A stretch of DNA of 46,469 nt. Source: JANNHP01 sp031404455. Its GTDB lineage: Bacteria > Planctomycetota > JAJSAM01 > JAJVHW01. The stretch is from positions 1 through 46,469 of the forward strand of contig JANNHP010000242.1 in the NCBI GenBank assembly GCA_031404455.1. Reading direction: 5' to 3'. Below, piece by piece: positions 16,222-23,861 of this stretch (positions are counted from its first letter, which is position 1; each line of letters starts with the position of its first letter). A program made the translations under genes and the position numbers. The notes under the pieces were generated by a model that had not been told where the DNA came from, made no database searches, and worked only from the letters and a program-made list of their open reading frames with translations.

Positions 16222-17313
16222 CTAGAAGGGGAGTTCCACGATGCCCGTGTAGACGAGGACCACCGCAGCCGCGACCGCGATGAGCCCGGCGAGGCCGACG
16301 GCGATCCACGGGAAGCTCTTCTTCTCGGCGATCTGGACCTGGCGCGGACCGCCGGCGGTCTGAGGCCGGGCCCGGATCGTCTGCTCGAGGGGGGTGGCGT
16401 CGACCTTGCGGGGCTGCTGCCAGCCCTTGCCGGTCTGGTTGCCGGCGGCTGGCTTCGCGGCGGCCGACGCGGGCGACGGGGCGGGCGAACTGGTCTTCGG
16501 CGCCGGCGCGGCGGACTTCGGCGCGGCGGACCTCGGCGCGGCGGTTTTCGGCGCGGGGCTGTTCGACATCATCTGGTCGAGCGTCGAACCGGTGCGGATG
16601 GCGGGGTTCGACACCGATCCGGACATCTTGGTGCCCGCAGTCGAGGACGCGACGGCGGTGCCGGTCGCCGCCCCGGCCGAGGCGGCGATCGTCTGGCGTG
16701 CCGAGCTCGTCGCGGCGGTCGTCTCGCGGTGGTCGCGGTTCAGCGTCTCGAGGACCATGCCCGAGAGGCACTTCAGCGTCGGGAACACACCCTCGCCCGA
16801 GATCGCGACCGCCTCGAAGTACGGGCAGCCCCAGTGGTTCATCCGCTCGTTCAACTGCTCGACCGTGAGGGCGTCGGGGAGGTCGCGCTTATTCCACTGC
16901 AGGACGAGCGGGATCTCGCGGATGTCTTTGCCGTACTCGGCGAGGTTGTTCTTCAGGTTCTCGAGCGACTCGAGGTTCTCCTCCATCTTCGCCTCGGAGG
17001 AGTCGGCCACGAACACGATGCCGTCGACTCCCTGCAGCACGAGCTTGCGCGTGCTGTTGTAGTAGACCTGACCCGGCACGGTGTAGAGCTGGAACCGCGT
17101 CCGCATGCCCGCGATGGTGCCGAGATCGAGCGGCATGAAGTCGAAGAACAGGGTGCGGTCGCCCTCGGTCGCGATCGACGTCAACTCGCCCTTGTTCGCC
17201 TCGGGGGCCTTCTTGTGCACGATCTCGAGGTTGGTCGTCTTGCCGCTCATCCCCGGCCCGTAGTAGACGATCTTGCAGTTGACTTCTCTGAGGGCGAAGT
17301 TGATCTGCACCAT
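16222..17313 (-). CDS. mglA: MglA-family small GTPase with Pro/Ala linker and C-terminal membrane anchor
   Basis: Residues 1 to about 195 match the polarity GTPase MglA of Myxococcus closely. They have the P-loop GPGMSGKT (19-26), F-F-D-F-M-P-L after switch I, Y-T-V-P-G-Q (77-82, with the family Thr78), the G-V-D-G-I-V-F-V-A-D strand, and the guanine-binding NKRD (141-144). A linker of about 135 residues rich in Ala, Pro, Ser and Thr follows, with repeated A-A-P-K-S motifs. It ends in a single hydrophobic helix at about 336-359 and a four-residue tail. Usual MglA is about 195 residues and soluble, so this 363-residue form is predicted to be tail-anchored in the inner membrane. Its neighbours are roadblock proteins on both sides. 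Confidence 0.93.
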   Translation of the reverse strand: MVQINFALREVNCKIVYYGPGMSGKTTNLEIVHKKAPEANKGELTSIATEGDRTLFFDFMPLDLGTIAGMRTRFQLYTVPGQVYYNSTRKLVLQGVDGIVFVADSSEAKMEENLESLENLKNNLAEYGKDIREIPLVLQWNKRDLPDALTVEQLNERMNHWGCPYFEAVAISGEGVFPTLKCLSGMVLETLNRDHRETTAATSSARQTIAASAGAATGTAVASSTAGTKMSGSVSNPAIRTGSTLDQMMSNSPAPKTAAPRSAAPKSAAPAPKTSSPAPSPASAAAKPAAGNQTGKGWQQPRKVDATPLEQTIRARPQTAGGPRQVQIAEKKSFPWIAVGLAGLIAVAAAVVLVYTGIVELPF

Positions 17314-17333
17314 GACGCTTGCCTCCGAAACCG

Positions 17334-17687
17334 CTAAACGCGGATCTTTCCCATGTTCCTGATCCGCATCGCGGCGGACTCGATCTCGATGTCGACGGGA
17401 CCGAGCGCCACGTTGCGGTCCATGACCACGACGAGGAACGTCGGTCCGGTGTCGGTGAACACCATCTTCCCGTGGCTCGCGACCAGCGTGAAGCGCGCGA
17501 AGTCGGACAGGCCGTGACGCTCGAGCGACTTCCTCGTCGCCCGGATCGCGTTGGCGGCCATCGCGGCCACGACGTCCTCCTCGAGCTGGCGGGCGAGGTG
17601 GGACGCGACGACGATGCCGTCCTTCGTCAGGACGAGACTGCCCTTCACGCCGACGGCCTCGTTCAACTGCTTCAGGATCCTACGCAT
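17334..17687 (-). CDS. Roadblock/LC7-domain protein, MglB-like
   Basis: A minimal single-domain roadblock protein of 117 residues. It has the helix R-R-I-L-K-Q-L-N-E-A-V-G, strands G-S-L-V-L-T-K-D-G-I-V-V-A-S-H, the helix D-V-V-A-A-M-A-A-N-A-I, and F-L-V-V-V-M-D-R-N. It overlaps the upstream TPR-roadblock gene by 8 bases and precedes mglA by 20 bases. The length and position make it the best MglB candidate (GTPase-activating partner) in this operon. Confidence 0.88.
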   Translation of the reverse strand: MRRILKQLNEAVGVKGSLVLTKDGIVVASHLARQLEEDVVAAMAANAIRATRKSLERHGLSDFARFTLVASHGKMVFTDTGPTFLVVVMDRNVALGPVDIEIESAAMRIRNMGKIRV

Positions 17688-18834
17688 CGGACTCCTCCCG
17701 GCCGGCCGTGAGCTGGTGGGCCGTGAAGTCCTGGACGATCTCCCACGCGGCGTCGGCGCGCATCGGCTCCGCGAAGTGGACGCCGATCGTCAGGCCGCGC
17801 ACGCGCGTCACGACGAGGTTCATCCCGGGGCCTTCGATGTCCGCCCGGACGAGCGATCCCTGGTCCATGCGGCGGGCCGCGTCGTCGGCGGCGTCGCGCA
17901 CCTCGGCGACGAGCTCGGCGAAATGGTTCCGGGCGATGGCGTCGGTGGCGGCGTGATCGGCGACGATCTTCCCGGCCTGGTCGAGGAGCACCGCGTTGCG
18001 CATTCCCTCGTGGTCCGCGAACCCCGCCATCGCCGTGCGGAGCGCCGGCGCGTCGAGCGCCGCGCCGGCTCCCGCCGAGGGCCCGTCGCCGCCCGATGCC
18101 GGGCTCGGGAACTGCGCGGGGTTCCCGGCGAACGCGGCGGCGCTCTGGACCGCGCCGGCCCTGTCCTCGAACGGGTCCTCGAGCGGCAACGCGGGACCCG
18201 CCGTCTCGTCGGCGGCGAGGAACTCCGCCACATCTGCGGCGTCGGGAGTCAGGAGCATCACCTCGCGCAGGTGGGCGGTGCACTCGGCGCGCATCCCGAC
18301 GAGGTGGTAGACCTCGGCGAGGCGCAGGTGCGCTGTGACGTTGTGGCTGTTGAGACGGAGCACCTGGCGCAGGGCACCCTCCGCGATCACGGCGTCCTTC
18401 GCGATCAGCTCGCGGCGGAAGCGGTCCATGCGGATCTCGCCCTGCATCAGGTACGACGACTCGGAGAGCGGGAAGCGCTCGGCACCCTGGGCCGCGATCG
18501 CGAGCGCCTCGTCGTGACTGCCGAGCTCGCGGTAGAGCTGGGCGAGCTGCGCGAAGGCCAAAGGGGTGGGCCGCCTCTGGAGATCCTCACGGAGCTTCCT
18601 GATCTGGCCGGTCAGCCGGCCCTTCTTCACGAAGAGGCGGACGTGCGCCAGGCGGTCGGCATGGGGGTAGCGCTCGAGGCCCTCGTCCGCGACGCCGACG
18701 GCGTCGTCTTCCTCGCCGAGCGCGACGAGGCGCTCCGCGAGCTCGGCGTACGTCGCGGGGGACGGGTTCGCACGCACCTGCCTGCGCAGTCGCGCGATGT
18801 CACGCCATCGCTTCAGTCGTTCCACGAGAGCCAC
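17680..18834 (-). CDS. TPR protein with C-terminal roadblock domain
   Basis: The 384-residue product has TPR-type helical pairs over about residues 1-205 (A-E-L-A-E-R-L-V-A-L-G-E, A-Q-L-A-Q-L-Y-R-E-L-G-S, A-H-L-R-L-A-E-V-Y-H-L-V-G). A flexible Ala/Gly/Pro linker (about 210-260) leads to a roadblock domain in the last 120 residues (N-A-V-L-L-D-Q-A-G-K-I-V-A-D-H, then N-L-V-V-T-R-V-R-G-L-T-I-G-V-H). Roadblock domains dimerise, so this could recruit the two smaller roadblock proteins and MglA to a TPR-bound partner. It overlaps the next gene by 8 bases. Confidence 0.87.
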   Translation of the reverse strand: MALVERLKRWRDIARLRRQVRANPSPATYAELAERLVALGEEDDAVGVADEGLERYPHADRLAHVRLFVKKGRLTGQIRKLREDLQRRPTPLAFAQLAQLYRELGSHDEALAIAAQGAERFPLSESSYLMQGEIRMDRFRRELIAKDAVIAEGALRQVLRLNSHNVTAHLRLAEVYHLVGMRAECTAHLREVMLLTPDAADVAEFLAADETAGPALPLEDPFEDRAGAVQSAAAFAGNPAQFPSPASGGDGPSAGAGAALDAPALRTAMAGFADHEGMRNAVLLDQAGKIVADHAATDAIARNHFAELVAEVRDAADDAARRMDQGSLVRADIEGPGMNLVVTRVRGLTIGVHFAEPMRADAAWEIVQDFTAHQLTAGREESDA

Positions 18835-18913
18835 GGGTACCTAACTGCTCCTTTCGGCTTCCCTCTTGTCGGGAAACCTGGTTTCTCGCCTTGAGAGCCT
18901 CGTTGCGTTCAAG

Positions 18914-21900
18914 TCAGTTCGCGCCTTCGATGGCGTAGAGGGCGGCGTCCGCCGCGCCGAAGAGGATGAAGCCTCCGGCCGCGACGCACCGCGTGGTGAT
19001 CGCGATGGGCTTGCCCGTCCCGGAGCGCAGCGGCAGGCGCCAGAGCGGCTCGATCTCGGGGCCGCGGACGTCCATCGCGTAGAGGGTCCCGTTGTCGCAT
19101 CCGACGTAGATGAGGTCGCCCTCGAGGACGGCCTCGCCGAGCACGCGAACGGCGCGGTCGACCGAACCCGAGCGGACCCGGCTCCCGTCGAGCGCCTTCA
19201 GCCCGTGGATCTCGCCGGCCGTGGTGACGATGAAGACCGTGCCGTCGAGGGGCAGCGGGGCCGACTTCACCTCGCCCGACACCACGACGGACCAGTCGCC
19301 GCGGCCCGTCGCGAGGTTCCACTTCGTCACGCGCGTCTGCTTCGCCGCGTCGCGCGAGGCGAACCAGACGCATCCGCCGGACACCGCGACGGGCGCGCAG
19401 ATGCGTCCCGGATCGGCGACGGGCGTCCGGAGGATCCGCACGCGCTGGCCGTCGCGGAGGTCGAGCACGTGGACCGCTCCGTCGGCGCAGCCCACGTACA
19501 CCTCGCCGCCCGAGACGACGGGCGCCGCGGACACGTTCGTCGGCTCGTTCGTCACCGTGGTGGCCGTGTAGGCCCAGCGCCGCTCGCGCTTCTCGACGTT
19601 CACGCAGTACACGCCGCCGCGGTCGTCGGCGGCAATGACGTCGCCGCCGGCGAGAGCGAGGTCGAACACGAGTCCGCCGCGGGCGTCGCTCCACGTGCCG
19701 AGCGACCGGCCCGAGTCCGCTTCGAAGAACATCAGCGCGCCGTCGCCCGTCGGCACCACGACCGTGTCGTGCTCGTCGTCGGAGGGCAGGACGACGCCCG
19801 AAGCGCGGACGCTGCGGTCGCCCGAGAGCTGCAGCGTCGCGCACACCTTGCGCTTGGTCAGGTCCACGACCTCGCAGCTCCGGCTCGACGGCACGACCGC
19901 GTAACGCTTGGACGCGAAGGGCGCCGCGCTGACCGGCCTGCTGTCGGTGGTGAGCTGCTTGAACGCGACGGTCTTCTCGAGGACGACGTGGTACGAGCGC
20001 CTGACCTTCTCGTGGATGACCGCCGGGGACACCTCCGTCACGGGAGGGATCGTCACGGAGGCGCGCTTGAAGCCGGCGAGCTCGATGTCGAACGCGGCGC
20101 CCTTCACGATCGAGATCTTCACGATGCAGGACGGCCCGGTCACGAGGCCCGTGTCCGCGCCGTCCTTCGAGAAGAGCCGCGCGCCGGGCGGCCGGGTGAC
20201 GATGCGGATCGGCACGGGCAGCTCGGTGCGCAGATCGAGCGGCGGGAAGTCCTGGTCGGTGAGGTACGTGACCGCGGCCGCGTAGGCGGCGTCGGCGTCG
20301 TTCTCCCTGACCATCTGCTCGATGCCCGCCTTCACCGCCTCGAACTTCGTCAGGTACGAGAGGACCTCGGAGCGCATCTGGCCGCACGCCTGGCCCTTCT
20401 CGCTCGCGAGCCAGCCGTCGCAGTCCTCTGCGATCGTGACGGCGAACTCGACCTTCTCGAGGATGCCGCGCGTCGAATCGGCGTTCTCGAGCATGCGCTG
20501 CGCGTCCTCGAGGCTCGCCTCTGCGTTCTCGCGCAGCGTCTTCTGGATCTCGGAGACGTTCGTCCTGAGAGCCGCGACCCGGGTCGAGATCTCGTTCGAG
20601 AGGCTGAGCGCCTCCTCGTCGGCGGGGAGGCCCTGGTACTCGTCGCGAAGCGAGGAGAGGCGCTTCACGGCGTCGCTGGCGCGGGACTCGGCATCCTTCG
20701 CGCGCGGGAGGCACGCGTGCAGCGTCTTCGCGAGATGGAGGAGGTCGGGCGGACGGTCGGTGAGCTCCCTCAGCAGGGCGTCGAGATCGGACCTGAGCGG
20801 CTGTGCCGTGAGACGGACGGAGTCGAGCCGCGCGGCCGCCTCGGTCTCGTGCGTGACCCGCTCGGCCTTGCGCTCCTTCCACCAGGAGAGGCCGAACCAG
20901 ACTCCCGTGGCGAGGACGACGAGCACGCCGCCGCCGATCGCGACGCTCTTCAGGTTCTGACGGCGCCGGCGGCGCTTCGAGAGGAGCGCGTCGAGGCGCG
21001 CGACGACGTCCTGCCGCGCGCGGTCGATGGCGAGGATCTTGCGGAAGATCTTCGCGGCGGTCTCGTCGTCGCCGCCGGCGATCGACGTCTCCGCGAGCGC
21101 CTCGTACTCCGCGATCGCCTCGCCGGTCATGCCGCTCGCGAGGTAGACCGAGATCAGGCGGTTCCTGAGGTCCGGGTCCTCGGGGCTGAGGGACACGACG
21201 CGGTGCAGCACCTGGATCGCCCGCGAGGAGCGCTTCAGCTCGACGTAGATCTCGGCGAGCTGCTTGCCGCGCTCCACGATCATCTTCGCGTGCGGCTCGA
21301 TGCCCTCGGGGTGGCCCGCGAAGAGCTCGACCATGCGGTCGATGGCGCCGAGGTCGGTGGGCAGGAACTCCGCAATGCGGCGGTACACCTCGAACGCGTC
21401 GCGGTGCCGGCCCTTCTCCGCGATGATGTGGGCGTAGACGCCGTAGTGGTGGGCCGCGGCGGCGAGGTTGTGCTCGCGCTCGAACGCGAGGGCGAGGTGC
21501 TCGTGCATCTCCGGCGTGTCGCCCTTCACGACGACCAGCCGGGAGAGGAACTTCACGGCCGCCTGGGTGTCGCTCGCGGCGACGGCCGCCTCGGCCTCGC
21601 GGCGCAGCTCGGGGACCGGCAGCTTCTCGATGGCGCCCGCCTCTGAGAGGAGCGCCAGGATCTTGCAGACCTCGAACTTGTTCACGTAGCTCGCCGCGAT
21701 CACCTCGTCGGCCGAGCGCTTCCCGTCGATGGTCGCGAGGACCTTGCCCGCGTACGGCTCCTGGAAGATCGAGTCCGTCAGCGGCACGTTCACGGACGTG
21801 TAGCGGTAGACCTCGCGCGTCTCGGGCACGATGCCCTGGATCCACTCCCACTCGTCCACGCGCCGGGCCGCTTCCATGATCACGCTGTTGACGTTGAACG

Positions 21901-22339
21901 TGAGCTTCTGGACGCACTCCGAGCGGAACTCGGCGTCGGGCTCGCCCTCGATGAACTCGAACTGGGCGTCCTTCCAGATGAAGAGGCTGTAGACCTCCTC
22001 CTGGATCTGGATCTGCAGCGCCGCGTCGATGTCGGAGCGCGAGCAGAGGCTCTCCTCGACGAGGACCTGTCCGAGCAGTCGTCCGGTCTCGAACTGCCGC
22101 TCGACGGCGTACGAGAGCTGCTTCGGGGTCACGCGGTCGTAGCGCAGGAGGATGCGGCCGAGCGCGTCGGTCTTGCTGCGGCCCTTCGAGAGCATGGAGA
22201 CGCCGTCGTGGCCGAAGTAGATCGCCTTCCTGCTGGCACCTTCGAAGATGTAGAGCGTGCCCTCACGCTGGTTCAGCGTGAGCATCTGGAAGATGTTCGC
22301 CAGGTCGACCGAGTTCAGGTTGCCCTTGAGCGACGTCAT
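18914..22339 (-). CDS. DUF4388-TPR-transmembrane-PEGA-propeller protein, first gene of MglA operon
   Basis: The 1141-residue protein is modular. Residues 1 to about 135 are a PatA-type DUF4388 domain (M-T-S-L-K-G-N-L-N-S-V-D-L-A-N-I-F-Q-M-L). Residues 240-455 are TPR-like helices. A basic stretch K-R-R-R-R-R precedes a single membrane helix at about 465-487. A coiled-coil region follows to about 700. A PEGA-like beta domain with R-P-P-G-A-R-L-F lies near 730-790. Residues from about 810 to the end are a PQQ/YncE-type beta-propeller with blades ending D-G-A-V-H-V-L-D-L. The predicted topology is cytoplasmic N-terminus and periplasmic propeller. It is separated from the next gene by 79 bases and may sense the envelope for the GTPase module. 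Confidence 0.9.
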   Translation of the reverse strand: MTSLKGNLNSVDLANIFQMLTLNQREGTLYIFEGASRKAIYFGHDGVSMLSKGRSKTDALGRILLRYDRVTPKQLSYAVERQFETGRLLGQVLVEESLCSRSDIDAALQIQIQEEVYSLFIWKDAQFEFIEGEPDAEFRSECVQKLTFNVNSVIMEAARRVDEWEWIQGIVPETREVYRYTSVNVPLTDSIFQEPYAGKVLATIDGKRSADEVIAASYVNKFEVCKILALLSEAGAIEKLPVPELRREAEAAVAASDTQAAVKFLSRLVVVKGDTPEMHEHLALAFEREHNLAAAAHHYGVYAHIIAEKGRHRDAFEVYRRIAEFLPTDLGAIDRMVELFAGHPEGIEPHAKMIVERGKQLAEIYVELKRSSRAIQVLHRVVSLSPEDPDLRNRLISVYLASGMTGEAIAEYEALAETSIAGGDDETAAKIFRKILAIDRARQDVVARLDALLSKRRRRRQNLKSVAIGGGVLVVLATGVWFGLSWWKERKAERVTHETEAAARLDSVRLTAQPLRSDLDALLRELTDRPPDLLHLAKTLHACLPRAKDAESRASDAVKRLSSLRDEYQGLPADEEALSLSNEISTRVAALRTNVSEIQKTLRENAEASLEDAQRMLENADSTRGILEKVEFAVTIAEDCDGWLASEKGQACGQMRSEVLSYLTKFEAVKAGIEQMVRENDADAAYAAAVTYLTDQDFPPLDLRTELPVPIRIVTRPPGARLFSKDGADTGLVTGPSCIVKISIVKGAAFDIELAGFKRASVTIPPVTEVSPAVIHEKVRRSYHVVLEKTVAFKQLTTDSRPVSAAPFASKRYAVVPSSRSCEVVDLTKRKVCATLQLSGDRSVRASGVVLPSDDEHDTVVVPTGDGALMFFEADSGRSLGTWSDARGGLVFDLALAGGDVIAADDRGGVYCVNVEKRERRWAYTATTVTNEPTNVSAAPVVSGGEVYVGCADGAVHVLDLRDGQRVRILRTPVADPGRICAPVAVSGGCVWFASRDAAKQTRVTKWNLATGRGDWSVVVSGEVKSAPLPLDGTVFIVTTAGEIHGLKALDGSRVRSGSVDRAVRVLGEAVLEGDLIYVGCDNGTLYAMDVRGPEIEPLWRLPLRSGTGKPIAITTRCVAAGGFILFGAADAALYAIEGAN

Positions 22340-22387
22340 GTACGGGTTCGTGCTCCGCTCGAGCGAGAGGCCGGACTGCTCACGACC

Positions 22388-22408
22388 CTGCGCGGAACCT
22401 CCGCGCAG
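22388..22408. promoter_or_regulatory. 9-bp hairpin in the divergent gap 22340-22529
   Basis: CTGCGCGGA (22388-22396) and its reverse complement (22400-22408) flank ACC. It lies in the 190-base space between the divergent starts of the DUF4388 gene (22339, minus) and the CMD-like gene (22530, plus), so it could sit in the minus-strand 5' untranslated leader. No clear -10/-35 promoter pair is recognised in this space. Confidence 0.35.
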
Positions 22409-22529
22409 AGTTTCGACGGGCCTTCATCGGACGCTCCGCTCGCTCATCTTGAGAATGGGCTCGGCCGATCGGCCGGGCGCGTCTCATCCTGCGATCGGCG
22501 GGCGAGCAGCTCGCGGTAGCCTCTGGCCG

Positions 22530-23132
22530 ATGACTCCCGCGGACCGCGACGTGGCACTTTCCCCTCTCTGCGCCGCCGCAGCGGCGGGACGCCGCGGCGC
22601 GGTCCTCGCCGCGGCGCGCGCGGCGATCCTCGCCGGGTGTCCCGGCGAGACACTCCGCGAGGCGTTGCTGACGATCGCCCCCTTCTGCGGTTACCCGCGC
22701 ACGCTCGACGCGCTCGCGGAGGTGCGCGCGCTCCTGCCTGCGGCGGCGCCGGAGACCGGGCTCGGCGGCGACGCGCTGCGAAGCCGCGGCGCGGCGCTCT
22801 TCGACCGCGTGTACGGACGCGACGCGGCGACCGTGCGCGCGAACCTCGCGGCGCTCGACGGCGAGGTGGCCGGCTGGATCGAGGCGGACGCCTACGGCAA
22901 GGTGCTCTCGCGTCCGGGGATGGAGCCGTCGCTGCGCGAGCGGATCGCGGTCGTCCTGCTCGCGGCGCAGGGACTGCGCAACCAGCTCTCCGGCCACGCC
23001 CGCGGCGCACTCCTCTGCGGCGCGACGCCCGCGGAGCTCTCGGCTTTCCTCGAAGCCTCGGCGCCGTTCATCGCGCCGGAGGAACTCGCCTTCGCCCGCG
23101 AGACGGTCGCGCGCGTCTCGGCGAAGGCGTGA
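22530..23132 (+). CDS. Carboxymuconolactone decarboxylase (CMD)-like family protein
   Basis: The 200-residue protein has two CMD-type helical repeats. The first (about 35-65) includes L-T-I-A-P-F-C-G-Y-P-R-T-L, the signature of the gamma-carboxymuconolactone decarboxylase group. The second (about 140-185) has R-I-A-V-V-L-L-A-A-Q-G and G-A-T-P-A-E-L. The AhpD-type C-x-x-C redox pair is absent, so peroxidase-reductase activity is unlikely. Substrate is unknown. ATG at 22530 matches the start of the conserved region. Confidence 0.72.
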   Translation: MTPADRDVALSPLCAAAAAGRRGAVLAAARAAILAGCPGETLREALLTIAPFCGYPRTLDALAEVRALLPAAAPETGLGGDALRSRGAALFDRVYGRDAATVRANLAALDGEVAGWIEADAYGKVLSRPGMEPSLRERIAVVLLAAQGLRNQLSGHARGALLCGATPAELSAFLEASAPFIAPEELAFARETVARVSAKA

Positions 23133-23186
23133 TCGGCGAATCGACGAGCGAACGCACGGGCCATTGGGGTGAGGGTCAATCCAGCA

Positions 23187-23287
23187 TCTCGGTAGGGGCG
23201 GACCCCCGTGTCCGCCCAATGTCTCTTCAGGCAAGGCGCCCTTCTTCTTGCCACCAGGGCGGGCACGGGGGCCCGCCCCTACCGAGA
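23187..23287. repeat. Inverted repeat pair, family B (GGTAGGGGCGGAC)
   Basis: A 31-base arm at 23187-23217 is repeated in inverted form at 23257-23287 with two differences. The 39-base spacer holds a small GGCAAG/CTTGCC hairpin. Each arm contains an internal hairpin of the form GGGCGGAC-N6-GTCCGCCC. A further copy of the arm lies at 33961-33997. The element lies between convergent genes (ends 23132 and 23338), where it could also stop transcription from both sides. The layout is that of a REP pair (REPIN/BIME-like). Confidence 0.75.
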
Positions 23288-23337
23288 GAGCGGTTCCGTC
23301 CCTCGTTCGTCAACGAGCCTCACGGCGGTTGCGCGCA

Positions 23338-23841
23338 TCACCAGCCGAGCAGGTACCACGCCGCCGCGGCGACGCCGACGGCGGTGCCGATCACGACCGG
23401 CCACGGCGACGACGTCGCGGGTGCTGCTTCGGCGGCCGGCGCGGGGCCCGCGCGGTGGAGCGCGAGCAGGCGCGTGAGACACGCTGGGCAGTCGGCGGCG
23501 TGCTCGATCTCGGCGAGGAGCAGCGGGCCGTCGAGGCGCAGGGTCGCGAGTGCTGAGGCGACGTCGGGCGAGGGACAGCGCGTCGAGGGCGCGCGCGACG
23601 GCGGCTCCCGCACAGCCGCGAGCACGGGCGCCAGCGCTGCGAGGAGCGCGTCGTCGCCGTCCGAGCCGAGCGGCACCGCCGCGTCGATGCCGCGCAGCGC
23701 GGCGCGCAGGTGCCGGCGCACGGTCGGCCCGTCGAGGCGCATCAGGGCACCCGCCTCGTCGGGGGTCGCACCCCCCGCGATCGCGCGCAGGGCGAAGCGG
23801 GATTCGGGCGGGAGGTGGTCGACGGGATGCGCTGCGGACAT
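23338..23841 (-). CDS. HTH-like/zinc-finger (zf-HC2-like) single-pass membrane protein, putative anti-sigma factor
   Basis: The 167-residue protein combines three parts. Residues 1-55 look like a sigma-70 region 4-type helix-turn-helix (L-P-P-E-S-R-F-A-L-R-A-I, then L-D-G-P-T-V-R-R-H-L-R-A-A-L). Residues about 88-130 carry C...H-A-A-D-C-P-A-C, the H-x3-C-x2-C pattern of zinc-binding anti-sigma factors. Residues about 145-165 form a membrane helix near the C-terminus. The combination of an HTH and an anti-sigma-type zinc finger in one short protein is unusual. It is divergent from the Ser/Thr kinase, with start codons only 20 bases apart. Confidence 0.62.
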   Translation of the reverse strand: MSAAHPVDHLPPESRFALRAIAGGATPDEAGALMRLDGPTVRRHLRAALRGIDAAVPLGSDGDDALLAALAPVLAAVREPPSRAPSTRCPSPDVASALATLRLDGPLLLAEIEHAADCPACLTRLLALHRAGPAPAAEAAPATSSPWPVVIGTAVGVAAAAWYLLGW

Positions 23842-23861
23842 TGAACGTATGATGGGGCGCG

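Noticed and set aside
22380..22529. Short upstream reading frames in the leader of the DUF4388 gene (minus strand)
   Set aside because: Two very short frames of 7 and 15 residues are visible, but they have no ribosome-binding site or conservation evidence.
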